This document shows positions 18,590 to 28,193 of a DNA stretch of 46,272 nucleotides, in pieces. The DNA lies in assembly GCA_030446505.1 (NCBI GenBank), contig JAUJND010000028.1, positions 1 through 46,272 of the forward strand, in the 5' to 3' direction. Position 1 is the first letter of the stretch. Each line of letters starts with the position of its first letter. Origin of the DNA: Chroococcidiopsidaceae cyanobacterium YX2bin18. Its GTDB lineage: Bacteria > Cyanobacteriota > Cyanobacteriia > Cyanobacteriales > Chroococcidiopsidaceae. A model generated the notes under the pieces. The model ran no database searches. It was not told the DNA's origin and saw only the letters and a list, made by a program, of their open reading frames with translations. Both the position numbers and the translations under genes were made by a program.

Positions 18590-19439
18590 AGTTACACCAA
18601 CTACAAAACCAAAGTGTTGCAGGTTACGAAGTACCCGATGAGGATGCTCCTAAACCTTATCGCTTGACAGACGCAACCTCCGACACAGCGATTCAAGAGC
18701 TAATTTGGGCTGGCTATCGGCAAATCTTCAGCGAACATTTAATTTTAGAAAGTTATCGGCAACCATACCTCGAATCTCAGTTGCGGAATCGAGCGATTAC
18801 CGTCCGGGACTTTTATTCGTGGCTTGGCAAGTCGGATGTCTACCGCAACTTAGTAGGAGAAACAAACTCCAACTATCGCCTAGTCGACATCAGCTTTAAG
18901 CGGTTTCTGGGACGCGCTACTGGTAACAAAGATGAGCAGATTGCCTGGTCAATTATAATTCCTACGCGCGGCTTCAATGGCTTTATTGATGCCCTAGTTG
19001 ATAGTGATGAGTACCGCCAGAACTTTGGCAACTACATCATACCCTACCCATTGCCGCCGCTATAAAGAGCGTCCCTTTAACTTAGTCAACCCACGCTACG
19101 GAGATTACTGGCGTGATCGCCAGAATTTACGTTTTAGAAGAGTCGTTCTTTTATAAACCCCGTCAACCAGAGAAGTTACTAGAGAAGTAGTGCGTCAAGC
19201 TATTCCCAATACTTTTTCTGGCAATGGCGGGGAGTATCCTCGCCCAATCAGGTCAACTACCAGCGATCAAGGATCGAGTGCTTTCTCAAGTCAAAACAAT
19301 CCAGATTCCCGATATGACCCGCGGGGTAAACCCTCAGATCACACGGTCAAACCCACAGAACCAGCTTTGCCTCACCGTTATCTTCCTTCAGCAAATCCTC
19401 CAGCTTAAACTGAAGGCTACAAGAGCCAACAATAATTAA
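18570..19439 (+). pseudogene. cpcG: rod-core linker CpcG, first copy, frameshifted
   Basis: ATG 18570 begins MSIPLLEVTPTT, then the frame breaks near 18601 (a likely loss of two bases in ACACAAAACC). The next frame gives QNQSVAGYEVPDEDAPKPYRL, the PBS-linker core with ITVRDFYSWLGKSDVYRNL, and FGNYIIPY, then breaks near 19045. After that come YKERPFNLVNPRYGDYWRD and, in another frame, MAGSILAQSGQ to [12 protein letters not shown]. The end is approximate. The intact paralogues downstream define the expected protein (about 250 residues). CpcG attaches a rod to the allophycocyanin core, so loss of this copy is presumably covered by the other two. Confidence 0.87.
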
Positions 19440-19453
19440 CCCTTTGATTAATC

Positions 19454-20197
19454 ATGGCAATTCCTCTACTCGAATATCAGCCTAGTTCCCAAAACCAGCG
19501 TGTATCAGGCTACGAAGTATCCAACGAAGATACACCCTGGATTTATCGGCTGGAAGACTGTGCCTCCGCAGGCGAAATTCAGGACTTAATCTGGGCTGCC
19601 TACCGCCAAATCCTCAGTGAACACCAAACCCTGCAATTTAATCGCCAAATTCAATTAGAATCCCAACTCAAGAACCGAGCAATAACCGTGCGCGACTTTA
19701 TTCGGGGTTTGGCAAAGTCTGAGGTATTCCGGCGCTTGGTGGTTGAGACAAACTCCAACTACCGTCTCGTTGAAGTCTGCCTCAAACGGCTACTAGGGCG
19801 CGACTCTTACAACAAAGACGAAGAAATTGCTTGGTCTATTAAAGTCGCAACTCTTGGTTGGGGGCGCTTTGTCGATGCCCTGGTAGACAGTGAAGAGTAT
19901 CAGAACAATTTCGGTGATACTACCGTGCCTTATCAGCGCCGTCGCTTCAAAGACCGACCCATTAACCTGGTAACGCCTCGCTATGGGAACTACTGGCGCG
20001 ACAAGCTGGAAACCGAGCGCTACAAGTGGGGCAATGTGAGTAACTTTATGGATATGGCGAGTTCTCTCAACATAACTCCAGTTATTCCCCAGCCAGTTCA
20101 GACGGCTAACATCCAAATTCCCGACATGACACGGGATAATAAACAAGGGGCAGCCGTTTCTATCAACCCCTCGGCTACCTTTCCCGTCCGGTTATAG
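19454..20197 (+). CDS. cpcG: phycobilisome rod-core linker CpcG, second copy
   Basis: 247 residues, intact. It reads [20 protein letters not shown] at the start and holds one PBS-linker domain (about 25-160; [55 protein letters not shown]). The C-terminal part with [16 protein letters not shown] and IQIPDMTRD mediates contact with the core. It has no C-terminal membrane helix, so it is a rod-core linker and not the thylakoid-anchored CpcL type. It follows the broken copy directly; the two share the IQIPDMTR tail motif and are a recent paralogue pair. Confidence 0.93.
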   Translation: MAIPLLEYQPSSQNQRVSGYEVSNEDTPWIYRLEDCASAGEIQDLIWAAYRQILSEHQTLQFNRQIQLESQLKNRAITVRDFIRGLAKSEVFRRLVVETNSNYRLVEVCLKRLLGRDSYNKDEEIAWSIKVATLGWGRFVDALVDSEEYQNNFGDTTVPYQRRRFKDRPINLVTPRYGNYWRDKLETERYKWGNVSNFMDMASSLNITPVIPQPVQTANIQIPDMTRDNKQGAAVSINPSATFPVRL

Positions 20198-20283
20198 CAC
20201 TTCAGCTATCACTCACTACATTCTGACTTGTAACTTTTAGATACAAGACACATTTTTTAACCTTATTAAAGGGAGATTTCAGC

Positions 20284-21045
20284 ATGGCACTGCCGTTGCT
20301 TCAATACAAACCTACGACACAAAACCACCGAGTCCGCAGTTTTGGGGCTGCGGAGCGTAACGAAGAGACACCCTATATCTATCGAGTGGAGGACGTAAAT
20401 TCTCCAGCGGAGATGAGAGCGCTGGTTTGGGCAGCTTATCGTCAAGTTTTCAGTGAGCACGAAACGCTTAATTTCAACCGTCAGATTACACTGGAAACCC
20501 GACTAGCAAATGGCTCAATTACAGTCCGCGACTTCATCCGGGAGCTAGCGAAGTCACAGCGCTTCTACGAAATGGTTGTTTCAGTTAATAACAACTACCG
20601 ACTTGTAGACATCTGCCTTAAGCGCTTGTTAGGTCGGGCTGCTTATAACAAGGAGGAAGAAATTGCCTGGTCAATTAAAACTGCAACGCTAGGCTTCCAC
20701 GGCTTTGTTGATGTTTTGATGGATAGCGAAGAGTATACCGAGGCATTTGGAGATAACACTGTACCCTACCAGCGCAAGCGGATGGAGGGTCGACCCTTTA
20801 ACTTAGTTACTCCTCGCTACGGCGAAGACTTCCGCGAACAAGTTGGTACAGTGCAGAACGATTGGCGCTTTGCACTGGAGAGGGCTTACAGCCGCAAGTA
20901 CCAAGAGCGGCAGCTACGCGAAGGCGATCCCCGCAAGTACCGCGATATGGCAGCCGCAGTCACACCCCAGCGAAATTATGCCCAAAGCGTGTCTGCTTTT
21001 GACATTGACTACTTGAACAAAGTTCCTGTTCGTGGTAAGCGTTAA
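20284..21045 (+). CDS. cpcG: phycobilisome rod-core linker CpcG, third copy
   Basis: 253 residues, intact. The start [20 protein letters not shown] differs from the other copies, and the C-terminal third is quite different: after [16 protein letters not shown] it is rich in Arg/Glu ([20 protein letters not shown]) and ends [11 protein letters not shown]. It lacks a hydrophobic C-terminal helix. A ribosome-binding site AGGGAG precedes it at about 20270-20275. Different CpcG copies are thought to place rods at different sites on the core; this one is clearly the divergent form. It is the last gene of the cpc operon. Confidence 0.93.
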   Translation: MALPLLQYKPTTQNHRVRSFGAAERNEETPYIYRVEDVNSPAEMRALVWAAYRQVFSEHETLNFNRQITLETRLANGSITVRDFIRELAKSQRFYEMVVSVNNNYRLVDICLKRLLGRAAYNKEEEIAWSIKTATLGFHGFVDVLMDSEEYTEAFGDNTVPYQRKRMEGRPFNLVTPRYGEDFREQVGTVQNDWRFALERAYSRKYQERQLREGDPRKYRDMAAAVTPQRNYAQSVSAFDIDYLNKVPVRGKR

Positions 21046-21202
21046 TCTAAAAACCTCGGTTTTAGCCCTAGCGTTTTTCTAAATCACTTAACTGGGTTTA
21101 GTTTCCGCACTGATACAGCAGTTTGCTAACATTTTTAGTTAGCTGTTTGTTTCAAGTGGCAACTAGACCCAGTAATTTTTTGCGGAACTGTTTAGTTGTA
21201 GC

Positions 21203-21646
21203 GTGTTAAATACTATAAATATTTTTAGTTACGGAACCCTAAAACCTGGGGAATTGAATTACAAACAATACTGCGCTCAGGTGTTGACAGTAAAAAGAGC
21301 GATCACATTTGGTAAACTATTTGCTTTGCCCTTGGGTTACCCAGCAATGACAAGGGGAGAAAGCCTAGTAAAAGGATTTTTGCTCTCTTTTCCTGACTCT
21401 AATATTCTAGTTCAGCTAGATTTGTTAGAAGGGTTTAACCCATCTAGCCTAGCAGCTAACAATGAATATAATCGGCAATTAATAGAAACGTATGACTCAG
21501 GTCTCGTACCCCTTGGTTTAGCCTGGGCGTACTTGATGACTCCACAACAGGTTAATTCCCTTGGTGGTATTTTTCTTGCTGACGGCTGGTGGAGTGGCAG
21601 GGGATTATCTCCATTTGAGTCTAGCCAGATGGAAAAATTTAACTAA
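21203..21646 (+). CDS. gamma-glutamylcyclotransferase-like (AIG2/GGCT fold) protein
   Basis: 147 residues from GTG 21203. The signature FSYGTLKPGELNY lies at 8-20, matching the substrate loop YGSL/YGTL of the GGCT-like fold, and the acidic residue expected near the centre occurs in QLDLLEGF (about 72-79). Family members cyclise gamma-glutamyl amines or act in glutathione turnover, but many are uncharacterised, so the substrate is not assigned. It is about 160 bp from the cpc operon end and read in the same direction; a functional link is not implied. No damage is seen. Confidence 0.8.
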   Translation: MLNTINIFSYGTLKPGELNYKQYCAQVLTVKRAITFGKLFALPLGYPAMTRGESLVKGFLLSFPDSNILVQLDLLEGFNPSSLAANNEYNRQLIETYDSGLVPLGLAWAYLMTPQQVNSLGGIFLADGWWSGRGLSPFESSQMEKFN

Positions 21647-21666
21647 TACACGTTGTTTTTACTGTG

Positions 21667-22221
21667 CTAGTTAGTGTATTCAGTCTGCCTAATTGCCTTT
21701 TCTGGAGTTGCTACTGCTGCTTTAGGAATTTCTATCACCGGAGTGTTCAAGGCAACCATCAGCGTTTCGTTAGGTGCAGCAACCGATTCTGGTGATTCCG
21801 CGATTTGGAGGAATTGACGATCTGGGAGAACGCCTGACACAGCGCCAATAAATAGTGCCGCGATCGCAGTTCCTCCACTAATAATAGTTAGATGGACTCG
21901 ACGGTTTAGACGACGGAACACTTGTTGGATTGTTTGCTCAGCAGATTGTGCTGCTGGCACTGGCAATGTCCGCAACTCTTGGCGTAACTTTAATAGTCGC
22001 GTATACAAACGCTGGACTTCTGGCTCATTTGCCAACCAGTGTTCTACTTGCCGTCGTTCAGCAGCTGTTACTTCCCCATCAAGGTAAGCACTTAGTAACT
22101 CGAAGCGATCGCGCTTCAGCATATTTATCACATTATTTAGTTGATTGGGTTGAGCAGCCTGAACCGTTGATATTTCTGATAAATTGGGTTTATTTTCTTC
22201 AAACTCAAACTTAGCCGTCAT
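21667..22221 (-). CDS. anti-sigma factor for the adjacent ECF sigma factor
   Basis: 184 residues from ATG 22221; a GTG at 22248 would add nine residues. The N-terminal half carries the anti-sigma domain (FELLSAYLDGEVTAAERRQVEHWLANEP), without the zinc-binding HXXXCXXC motif. One membrane helix follows near residues 118-138 (LTIISGGTAIAALFIGAVSG), with a C-terminal Ala/Pro-rich periplasmic part. The gene order sigma then anti-sigma on the same strand, with a 156-bp gap, fits co-transcription. The expected role is to hold the ECF sigma factor at the membrane until an unknown stress signal releases it. Confidence 0.82.
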   Translation of the reverse strand: MTAKFEFEENKPNLSEISTVQAAQPNQLNNVINMLKRDRFELLSAYLDGEVTAAERRQVEHWLANEPEVQRLYTRLLKLRQELRTLPVPAAQSAEQTIQQVFRRLNRRVHLTIISGGTAIAALFIGAVSGVLPDRQFLQIAESPESVAAPNETLMVALNTPVIEIPKAAVATPEKAIRQTEYTN

Positions 22222-22377
22222 CTTAACATTAACCACCAAGTCACGCACAGGTTAGACAAAGCAACTAACACCAGTTAGTTATGTATGTTTATTAATCATA
22301 AACTTACTGGCGTTGCGTGAATCTTCTTTAAGGCATAATTCGACATTAACTTCTTTTGGATAAGTCAAGCCGCCAGT

Positions 22378-23037
22378 TTAGCGACCGTCTAAATAATTTT
22401 GCAGCTGTGATTGCAGTCTAGATCTCGCTCTGGCGATTCTTGATTTTACAGTTCCTAAAGAAACACCCGTAATTTCGGCAATATCCTCGTAAGGCATCCC
22501 TTCAATTTCTCTTAGTACAATTGTGGTGCGGAACACCTCTGGTAAATCAGCGATCGCCTCCTGCAATTGCTCATAAAACTCTCGCGTCGTTAACTCTTCT
22601 TCTGGACTAGGATTATCTCCGGCAATATCCCAATCCATTTCTCCATCTCCCACCGCACGAGGAGCATCCAGCGATAGCGGAGTAGAAACTCGTTTACGTT
22701 TACGTAGTTCGTCGTAAAACAGGTTCGTAGCAATGCGGCTCAACCAGCCCCGAAACTTGATTGGCTCATTCAAGCGCTTAATATTTCGGTAAACCCGAAT
22801 CCAGACTTCTTGAGCCAAATCTGCTCGGTCTTGCCAGTCAGGAGCTAGGTGGTATAAAACTTTGTCAATATGCGCTTGATAACGACGAAGTAGCTCGGCA
22901 AAGGCAGCTCGCTCCGGACGCAGCCCAGCTTGACAACGCAAAATTAAATCGTAATTAGACAGTTTGTCTACTTGCACTGTCGCTTGAGGAACGTTTGCCT
23001 CAACCGTTGACCATGATACAGGGATTGATTGACTCAT
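22378..23037 (-). CDS. ECF-type (group 4) RNA polymerase sigma factor
   Basis: 219 residues. Region 2 (about 28-115) includes AELLRRYQAHIDKVLYHLAP, DLAQEVWIRVYRNIKRL and FRGWLSRIATNLFYDELRKR. Region 4 (about 150-210) has LPEVFRTTIVLREIEGMPYE and a helix-turn-helix DIAEITGVSLGTVKSRIARA. No region 3 is present, as expected for the class. The anti-sigma gene lies downstream. The N-terminal 25 residues are variable. It resembles the cyanobacterial SigG group, but I do not commit to a symbol. The gene is intact. Confidence 0.92.
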   Translation of the reverse strand: MSQSIPVSWSTVEANVPQATVQVDKLSNYDLILRCQAGLRPERAAFAELLRRYQAHIDKVLYHLAPDWQDRADLAQEVWIRVYRNIKRLNEPIKFRGWLSRIATNLFYDELRKRKRVSTPLSLDAPRAVGDGEMDWDIAGDNPSPEEELTTREFYEQLQEAIADLPEVFRTTIVLREIEGMPYEDIAEITGVSLGTVKSRIARARSRLQSQLQNYLDGR

Positions 23038-23565
23038 AGAAGCCGTTGGCTCTAAAACATCCCTTCTTATTAGACACTGCTATCAAGAGGATGTTCCTAC
23101 CCTTAGTGCCAGATTTAGCACTGGCTCATATATCAAATAATATCAGGAAGGATACAAAACATTTGGCTCCTTAAGCTCCCCCATACACAAACCCTAATCG
23201 AGCAGTAATTTTAGTGGTATGGGCATTTCTGCTAGATGGTAACTAGAAGCAGTAGTAGTTGGTTGGGTTCCCAAAAGGTTGAGACAAAACGTAATCATGA
23301 CGGCTAATAACAGTTTTTCAGGCATCCCTCTCCCCACGTTTCCTAAATCTGTGCTTCTGCCACACCTCTAATCTTTAAATCAGACGCTTTGACAATTCTT
23401 CTGTTCCTAGTCTGGCTAAAACTATCTAAAGAAAGATGAAAAAGATGCTAAGACTTCGTGAAGTTTTAGCATCTTTTAAGTGAACTACTACTTGTACGGC
23501 ATTAACCTTAAGCAGGTCGAGCTAACAATGCCACTATGTACACGGAAGCTGACAATAATTGTTAA
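23038..23565. other. 528-bp intergenic region upstream of the ECF sigma gene
   Basis: No gene is visible. It should hold the sigma-operon promoter. ECF sigma factors often control their own promoter (AAC-N16-CGT-like), but I did not find a site I would defend. The ComFB terminator lies at 23440-23476. Confidence 0.4.
23440..23476 (-). terminator. terminator of the ComFB-like gene
   Basis: AAAAGATGCTAA (23440-23451) pairs with TTTAGCATCTTTT (23464-23476), closing over a small inner ACTTC/GAAGT stem. Read leftwards it ends in TTTTTC, fitting the gene that stops at 23566. The A-tract on one side and T-tract on the other could make it bidirectional. Confidence 0.8.
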
Positions 23566-24138
23566 TTATTTGTCAACATCAGAATCAAGATTTTCTAAAG
23601 CAGGTTTCTGCTCGAAGCTAGGAGCATAAGCTTGAAGTAAAGTACTAACATTCTTGAGCAATTCGCTGCCAGTGCTTTTATTGATTGCTTGGCGTTCTGG
23701 AAAAAATTCGGGTCTATCTAAATTACGGGCGATCGCTTCATCAACTTGTTGAGCAAGCAATTCCTTTAATTCTTCTCTGGCTCTCTGGCTCTGGTAGTTC
23801 GCCCCTTCTTCTGTAGTAGCATATAAGGGCGGCAGGCGATTCAAGGCATAAGCGGCAATATCTCCGACATCCAAGGTGTGACCGCTAGTAATTTCTATTT
23901 CTGCCACCCGTGTGATCGCTTCAGTTAGAACCAACTCTTCCATGACGTTGATGAACTGTTTATGGGGTAGCGCCACTACTTCTCCGGTCAACAGCGCCCC
24001 CATAAGCTTATCCAGCGCCATATATTCTTCAATTGAAAGTTCAGAAGCGGTGTCACAGATCCGACCCACCTCTGCTTCCATAGCTGGAGTGAGATGACCA
24101 TCCTGAAGGGCTTGTTCAACGATTTTTTGGATACTCAT
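23566..24138 (-). CDS. ComFB-family protein (candidate cyclic-dinucleotide receptor)
   Basis: 190 residues. An N-terminal helical module (IQKIVEQALQDGHLTPAMEAEV to LMGALLTGEVVAL) is followed by the ComFB domain (about 60-140): VMEELVLTEAITRVAEI, DVGDIAAYALNRLPPLYATT and EELKELLAQQVDEAI. The C-terminus is acidic and disordered. ComFB proteins in cyanobacteria have been reported as c-di-GMP or c-di-AMP receptors, with effects on cell size or motility; that assignment is from family knowledge. The N-terminal module recurs in the 66-residue protein at 40.3 kb. The gene has its own terminator and is intact. Confidence 0.85.
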   Translation of the reverse strand: MSIQKIVEQALQDGHLTPAMEAEVGRICDTASELSIEEYMALDKLMGALLTGEVVALPHKQFINVMEELVLTEAITRVAEIEITSGHTLDVGDIAAYALNRLPPLYATTEEGANYQSQRAREELKELLAQQVDEAIARNLDRPEFFPERQAINKSTGSELLKNVSTLLQAYAPSFEQKPALENLDSDVDK

Positions 24139-24560
24139 AACACGTTTATACTCTACGTACTTGCTTTAGTGGGTAAAGCATCTCACTAATTTTTCCCTAA
24201 TTTCACAGGAAACTAACAAATAAGGATTAAAATAGGTTATGGATAGAAGTTTACGCCTACCTAAATATTTATATCTAATTGGAAGGTATTTTAAATAAAA
24301 ACTAACACCTACACCTTCACTTAACGTCTAGCATAGGAATGAGTTTAAATTTAATTAAGTCTATGTTCTAGAATATACTTGCCTTTTGCGAGGTGCTAGA
24401 AAACCTTTATTTTTTATAACTAAAAAATATTACTTTTTTATTGGTTTGATTGTCAATTTTATCTACCCTGTAAACGTATATAGGTTTAAATAACCTAAAA
24501 ATATCTTCTAAATAAAGATATCAATTTTAGCCCTTGAGTTAAGATATGTTTTTGCTCTAG
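24139..24560. other. AT-rich 422-bp intergenic region
   Basis: Very AT-rich, with TATTTTAAATAAAA and similar tracts near 24285. No gene, hairpin or recognisable site stands out. It separates the M23 peptidase gene from comFB, both read leftwards. Confidence 0.4.
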
Positions 24561-25475
24561 CTAATTAAATTTATTATTTCGCCAGGGTACTGGGTCAACA
24601 GATTGTCCTTGCACATATAATCCCCAGTGCAAGTGAGGACCTGTTACAGCCCCCGTTGCTCCCACTGCACCAATTACTTGACCAGCTTGGACAAAATCAC
24701 CTTCTTGGACATTAATCCGACTTAGGTGCAAATAAGCGCTAGTCACTCCTTGTCCGTGGTCAATACCAACTATATTGCCGTGAATTCGGAACCCTTGTGA
24801 TACTCTTCCCACCAAGGCGACCCGTCCAGCGGCTGGGGCAATCACGGGCGAACCCACTGCACCTGCATAGTCAACGCCACGATGGTAATAATCTTTGGCG
24901 AATTTCCCATTATAGTAGCGGCGCACACCATAAATTGTTGTAATTGTCCCTTTATTGGGTTTTAGGAAAGAACCATTCCAGAATTTTTGTGGTGTTACTA
25001 GCTGCTTGAAAGCTGCTACACGGTCGAGTTCATGCTTTGTTGCGTCCAACCCTGCTTTACCTGGCGGTAGAGTGATGCGTTGCACGGGAAAAGTGCGATC
25101 GCGCACCGATACTAACAAGTTCTTTACCTCACCACCCTTTACCTGAATTTGCCTTTTTCCAGCCTGCTCTAAAGGCGTTGTCGGCATCAAAGCCCGAAAC
25201 GTATTCGGTGCGATTTTAAACGTCGGGTAAGTCTTCTGGTTCAACGTTACAGACGGGCTACTATTAATTGGCTCATCAGGCTCAACCACTACAGACAGCG
25301 TATCTCCGAGTTGGGGTTTAGCTGGAGTTATCCGTACCTGCATTGCCTGGACAGGAACAATCAAGGCTAAAGGTACGAGTATGCCCAGCGTTATCGAAGC
25401 TAGACAATTTGCCTTGAAGTTAGCAACGCTTTGAGTTGAGGAATTGCGAATGGTCATCAGCCTAAGAAATACCAT
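24561..25475 (-). CDS. M23 (LytM-type) peptidoglycan endopeptidase
   Basis: 304 residues. The N-terminus has a signal peptide or anchor (hydrophobic about 25-43, ending VPVQAMQ). An Ig-like beta domain (about 45-125) precedes the catalytic M23 domain. Zinc ligands are H198 and D202 in HRGVD and H283 in GPHLHWG, with H281 as partner, so the enzyme should be active. It would cut peptide cross-links in the periplasmic peptidoglycan during growth or separation. An alternative start is the ATG seven codons in. There is no damage. Confidence 0.92.
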   Translation of the reverse strand: MVFLRLMTIRNSSTQSVANFKANCLASITLGILVPLALIVPVQAMQVRITPAKPQLGDTLSVVVEPDEPINSSPSVTLNQKTYPTFKIAPNTFRALMPTTPLEQAGKRQIQVKGGEVKNLLVSVRDRTFPVQRITLPPGKAGLDATKHELDRVAAFKQLVTPQKFWNGSFLKPNKGTITTIYGVRRYYNGKFAKDYYHRGVDYAGAVGSPVIAPAAGRVALVGRVSQGFRIHGNIVGIDHGQGVTSAYLHLSRINVQEGDFVQAGQVIGAVGATGAVTGPHLHWGLYVQGQSVDPVPWRNNKFN

Positions 25476-25632
25476 ACTTTTATTGACACAAATACTAACG
25501 TCTTGACGATAGCGTTTCTCATCCTATCTCCTGTTTTTACCAGAACAAATATCGAGAAACGCTTTTCCTGAAAAACTGAAAACTCTGTATGCTGAAATTC
25601 ATCTACCTTAATAGTTTTTTTAATAAAAAATT
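25476..25632. other. divergent promoter region between M23 peptidase and Kef-type genes
   Basis: A spaced inverted repeat, AGCGTTTCTC near 25512 and GAGAAACGCT near 25553, sits in this 157-bp gap. It could be an operator or a hairpin. No gene is present. Confidence 0.4.
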
Positions 25633-27911
25633 GTGCAAGAAGATTTTAGGCTGATTGTTGACTTAGTGTTAGTCTTGCTGTCGCAGCAGGTGGAGGACTT
25701 TTGGCGGCGCTATGTCGTCAACCAGTAAACTAGGCTACCTGGTTGGTGGAATGGTTGTTGGACCAGCTGACTAGGGCTGATCAAAGAATTAATTCAGGTA
25801 GAAACATTAGCACAGTTTGGCGTTGCCTTTATTATTTGCCCTGGAGTTGAGTTTTCCTTTGCTCAACTCAAAAAGTTCAGGTAATCAGTTTGGGTGGCGG
25901 CGGACTGCAAATTGTTCTTACTATCTTGGTAACAACACTAATATCGTTGAGCGTTGGCTGGGTAAGTTCCCCGCTCAGGGAGTGTTTTTAGGAGCAATTT
26001 TATCCTTGTCGTCCACAGCAGTTGTCCTCAAGTGCTTGATGGAGCGTAACGAAACAGAAACCTCTCACGGGCAAGTAATGCTGGGAATTTTGGTAGTTCA
26101 GGATCTGGCACTCAGGGACTAATGCTAGCCGTGTTACCAGCCCTTGACCAACCAAGCTGAATCCATCGGTTTAGCTACACTGGCAAGCCTGTTATGAATT
26201 GGATTATTTGCTGCGGGGCTATTGGGAGCTGGAATTTGGGTGATCCCAACATTATTACGGTTGTTGGCTCGAACTGAGAGTCGGGAGCTATTTTTACTGG
26301 GAGTGGTCGCCTTGTGTTTGGGGATTGCGCTATTAACAGAGCATTTAGGACTTTCGATTGAGATGGGGCATTTGTTGCTGGGCCGATGATTTCTGAGGTG
26401 GATATGCTGGATCAAACCCTAACTTACGTCGAGCCATTGCGGGATATATTTACACCCTATTTTTTGTTTCAATTGGGATGTTGATTGATCCAGTATTTTT
26501 GTGGAACAACCTAGAGTTAATTCTGGGACTGGTAGCGCTGGTATTGGTAGGCAAATTCCTGATTGTTACACCTCTAGTTAAAGGATTTGGCTATCCGTTG
26601 AAGACTGCCTTTAATTGTTGGTTTAGGGCTAGCCCAGATTGGAGAATTCTCCTTTGTTTTAGCGAGTGAGGGGCAAGCACTGGGGTTGGTTTCCTGCCGA
26701 GTTTATTTGTTGATTTTGGGAACAACAGCAGCGACGCTCGTGCTTACCCCCTTTGTGCTGCGGCTGGTTCCCCATTTATTAGATTTACCTTGGTTAAAGC
26801 CATTTTTAGATTCCAGTCAGCCTTTAGAAGTAGCAACTGAGCTACCAAGGCAAAAATCATGTGGTCGTCTGTGGCTATGGCGGGGTAGGGCGTAATTTAC
26901 TGCAACTGTTGCAGGAGCATGGACCACCCGTAGTAGTGATCGATCAGTCTGAAAGTAAAATTCAGCAATTACGTGAGGCTGGAGTGCCTTATGTGTACGG
27001 TAATGCAGCAAGTTTGCACGGCTAGAAACAGCTGGTGTAGACAAAGCGCGGAGTTTAGCGACGCTCTACCTGACCCGATGAGTATTCGCCTTTGTCTCAA
27101 ACGCGCCTTGGAATTGTCCCCGGACTTGGATTCGGTTGTCCACGCCACCCAGGACAAAGATATTGAACTGTTGTACCAACTGGGGGCGCGAGAAGTGGTA
27201 CAACCCCAGTTTGAAGCTAGTTTGGAACTGGGAACTCATCTGCTGACTTGCATGGGCGTATCACTAGCTTCTATTCAACAACAAGTGCAGCAAATCCGCA
27301 GCCACCATTATTTGGAGTTCCGACCACCGCGATCGCCATTCCAAGTATCGCGTGAACTCAAGCTGGCAGTTGGAGATATGAATAGCCGCTGGTATCGCCT
27401 ACCTCAGGAATCTCCACTTACGGGAATGATCTTAGAAGAAGTGAATTTGCGTTATTTAACTGGAGTAAGTTTGATCGCGATTCGTCGTGGAGGCGAGGAA
27501 GTAGCTTATCCTGATGCTCAGACAATTTTGCAATCCGGTGATCGCTTGTTGTTGGTAGGAACATTTGCGGAACTGGCTGCTTTTAATGAACTAGCTAAGG
27601 GTGAAGCGGCTGTTCCAGATGAAAATATGCTTTGTCACTGGGTAATGATTAGCGTTGATAGCCCAGTGAGTGGTCAAATGTCATCAGATATCCAGCGCCG
27701 CTACGGAGTGCAGGTGCAAGCAATTCGGCGAGATGGAAAGTTCTTTTGGTTTCCCAATCAGAGTATGGACCTAAAAATCAATGATTTATTGCTGTTGTGT
27801 GGTAACTACTTGGATATGCATCAAGTACAACAATGGCTTGACCCAACTACCCATGAGGCAGTTCCCCTACCAGTTGTTAATGTTGAAGTTGAACGCGGAA
27901 TAAGCGGTTAA
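25633..27911 (+). pseudogene. CPA2/Kef-type monovalent cation:proton antiporter with TrkA-N and TrkA-C domains
   Basis: Joining frames from GTG 25633 yields a protein of about 755 residues. The membrane antiporter half includes GYLVGGMVVGPA, VFLGAILSLSSTAVVLKCLM, MLGILVVQDLA and AQIGEFSFVLASEG. A TrkA-N domain (HVVVCGYG, then VVVIDQSESKIQQLREAG) follows, and two TrkA-C domains form the intact 3' frame 26973-27911. At least eight frame changes lie in 25.68-27.06 kb, many as a single missing base in a short run (for example GCTGGACTA read as GCTGACTA near 25769). The 3' third is clean. It could not make a working antiporter. Its stop overlaps the convergent hfq stop in TTAA. Confidence 0.9.
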
Positions 27912-28120
27912 TTCTTTAGCTTTAAATAAGCGATCGCGTGTCGCCAAACCAGAATCTGCTGCTTGTTCTCATCAACAAGAGAAAGGCAATTTTGATCCTG
28001 CCAATTAATTTTTCCAGCGAGCAGGTCGCCAGTCACAAGTTTCAACTGCACGCTGCTTGCTTCTTTAATTAATGTTTGTACTTGTCGAATGCTAGGTAGG
28101 GCAGTATCAAAGCTGGTCAT
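27908..28120 (-). CDS. hfq: cyanobacterial Hfq homologue
   Basis: 70 residues. It has the Sm fold of cyanobacterial Hfq: PSIRQVQTLIKEASSVQLKL (helix and strand 1), VTGDLLAGKINWQDQNCLSL (Sm1) and ILVWRHAIAYLKLKN (Sm2). In cyanobacteria Hfq is divergent from the enteric type and acts with type IV pili and motility, with weak RNA binding; this is family knowledge. The gene is divergent from dapF with a 73-bp gap, an arrangement I associate with this family. Its stop overlaps that of the Kef-type pseudogene. It is intact. Confidence 0.9.
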   Translation of the reverse strand: MTSFDTALPSIRQVQTLIKEASSVQLKLVTGDLLAGKINWQDQNCLSLVDENKQQILVWRHAIAYLKLKN

Positions 28121-28193
28121 AATTGATTATTGAAGATTTTGCTGCTAAATCTACGTTCAGCTTACCTTTGTGCTCACTTTTAGGAGAAATTAA

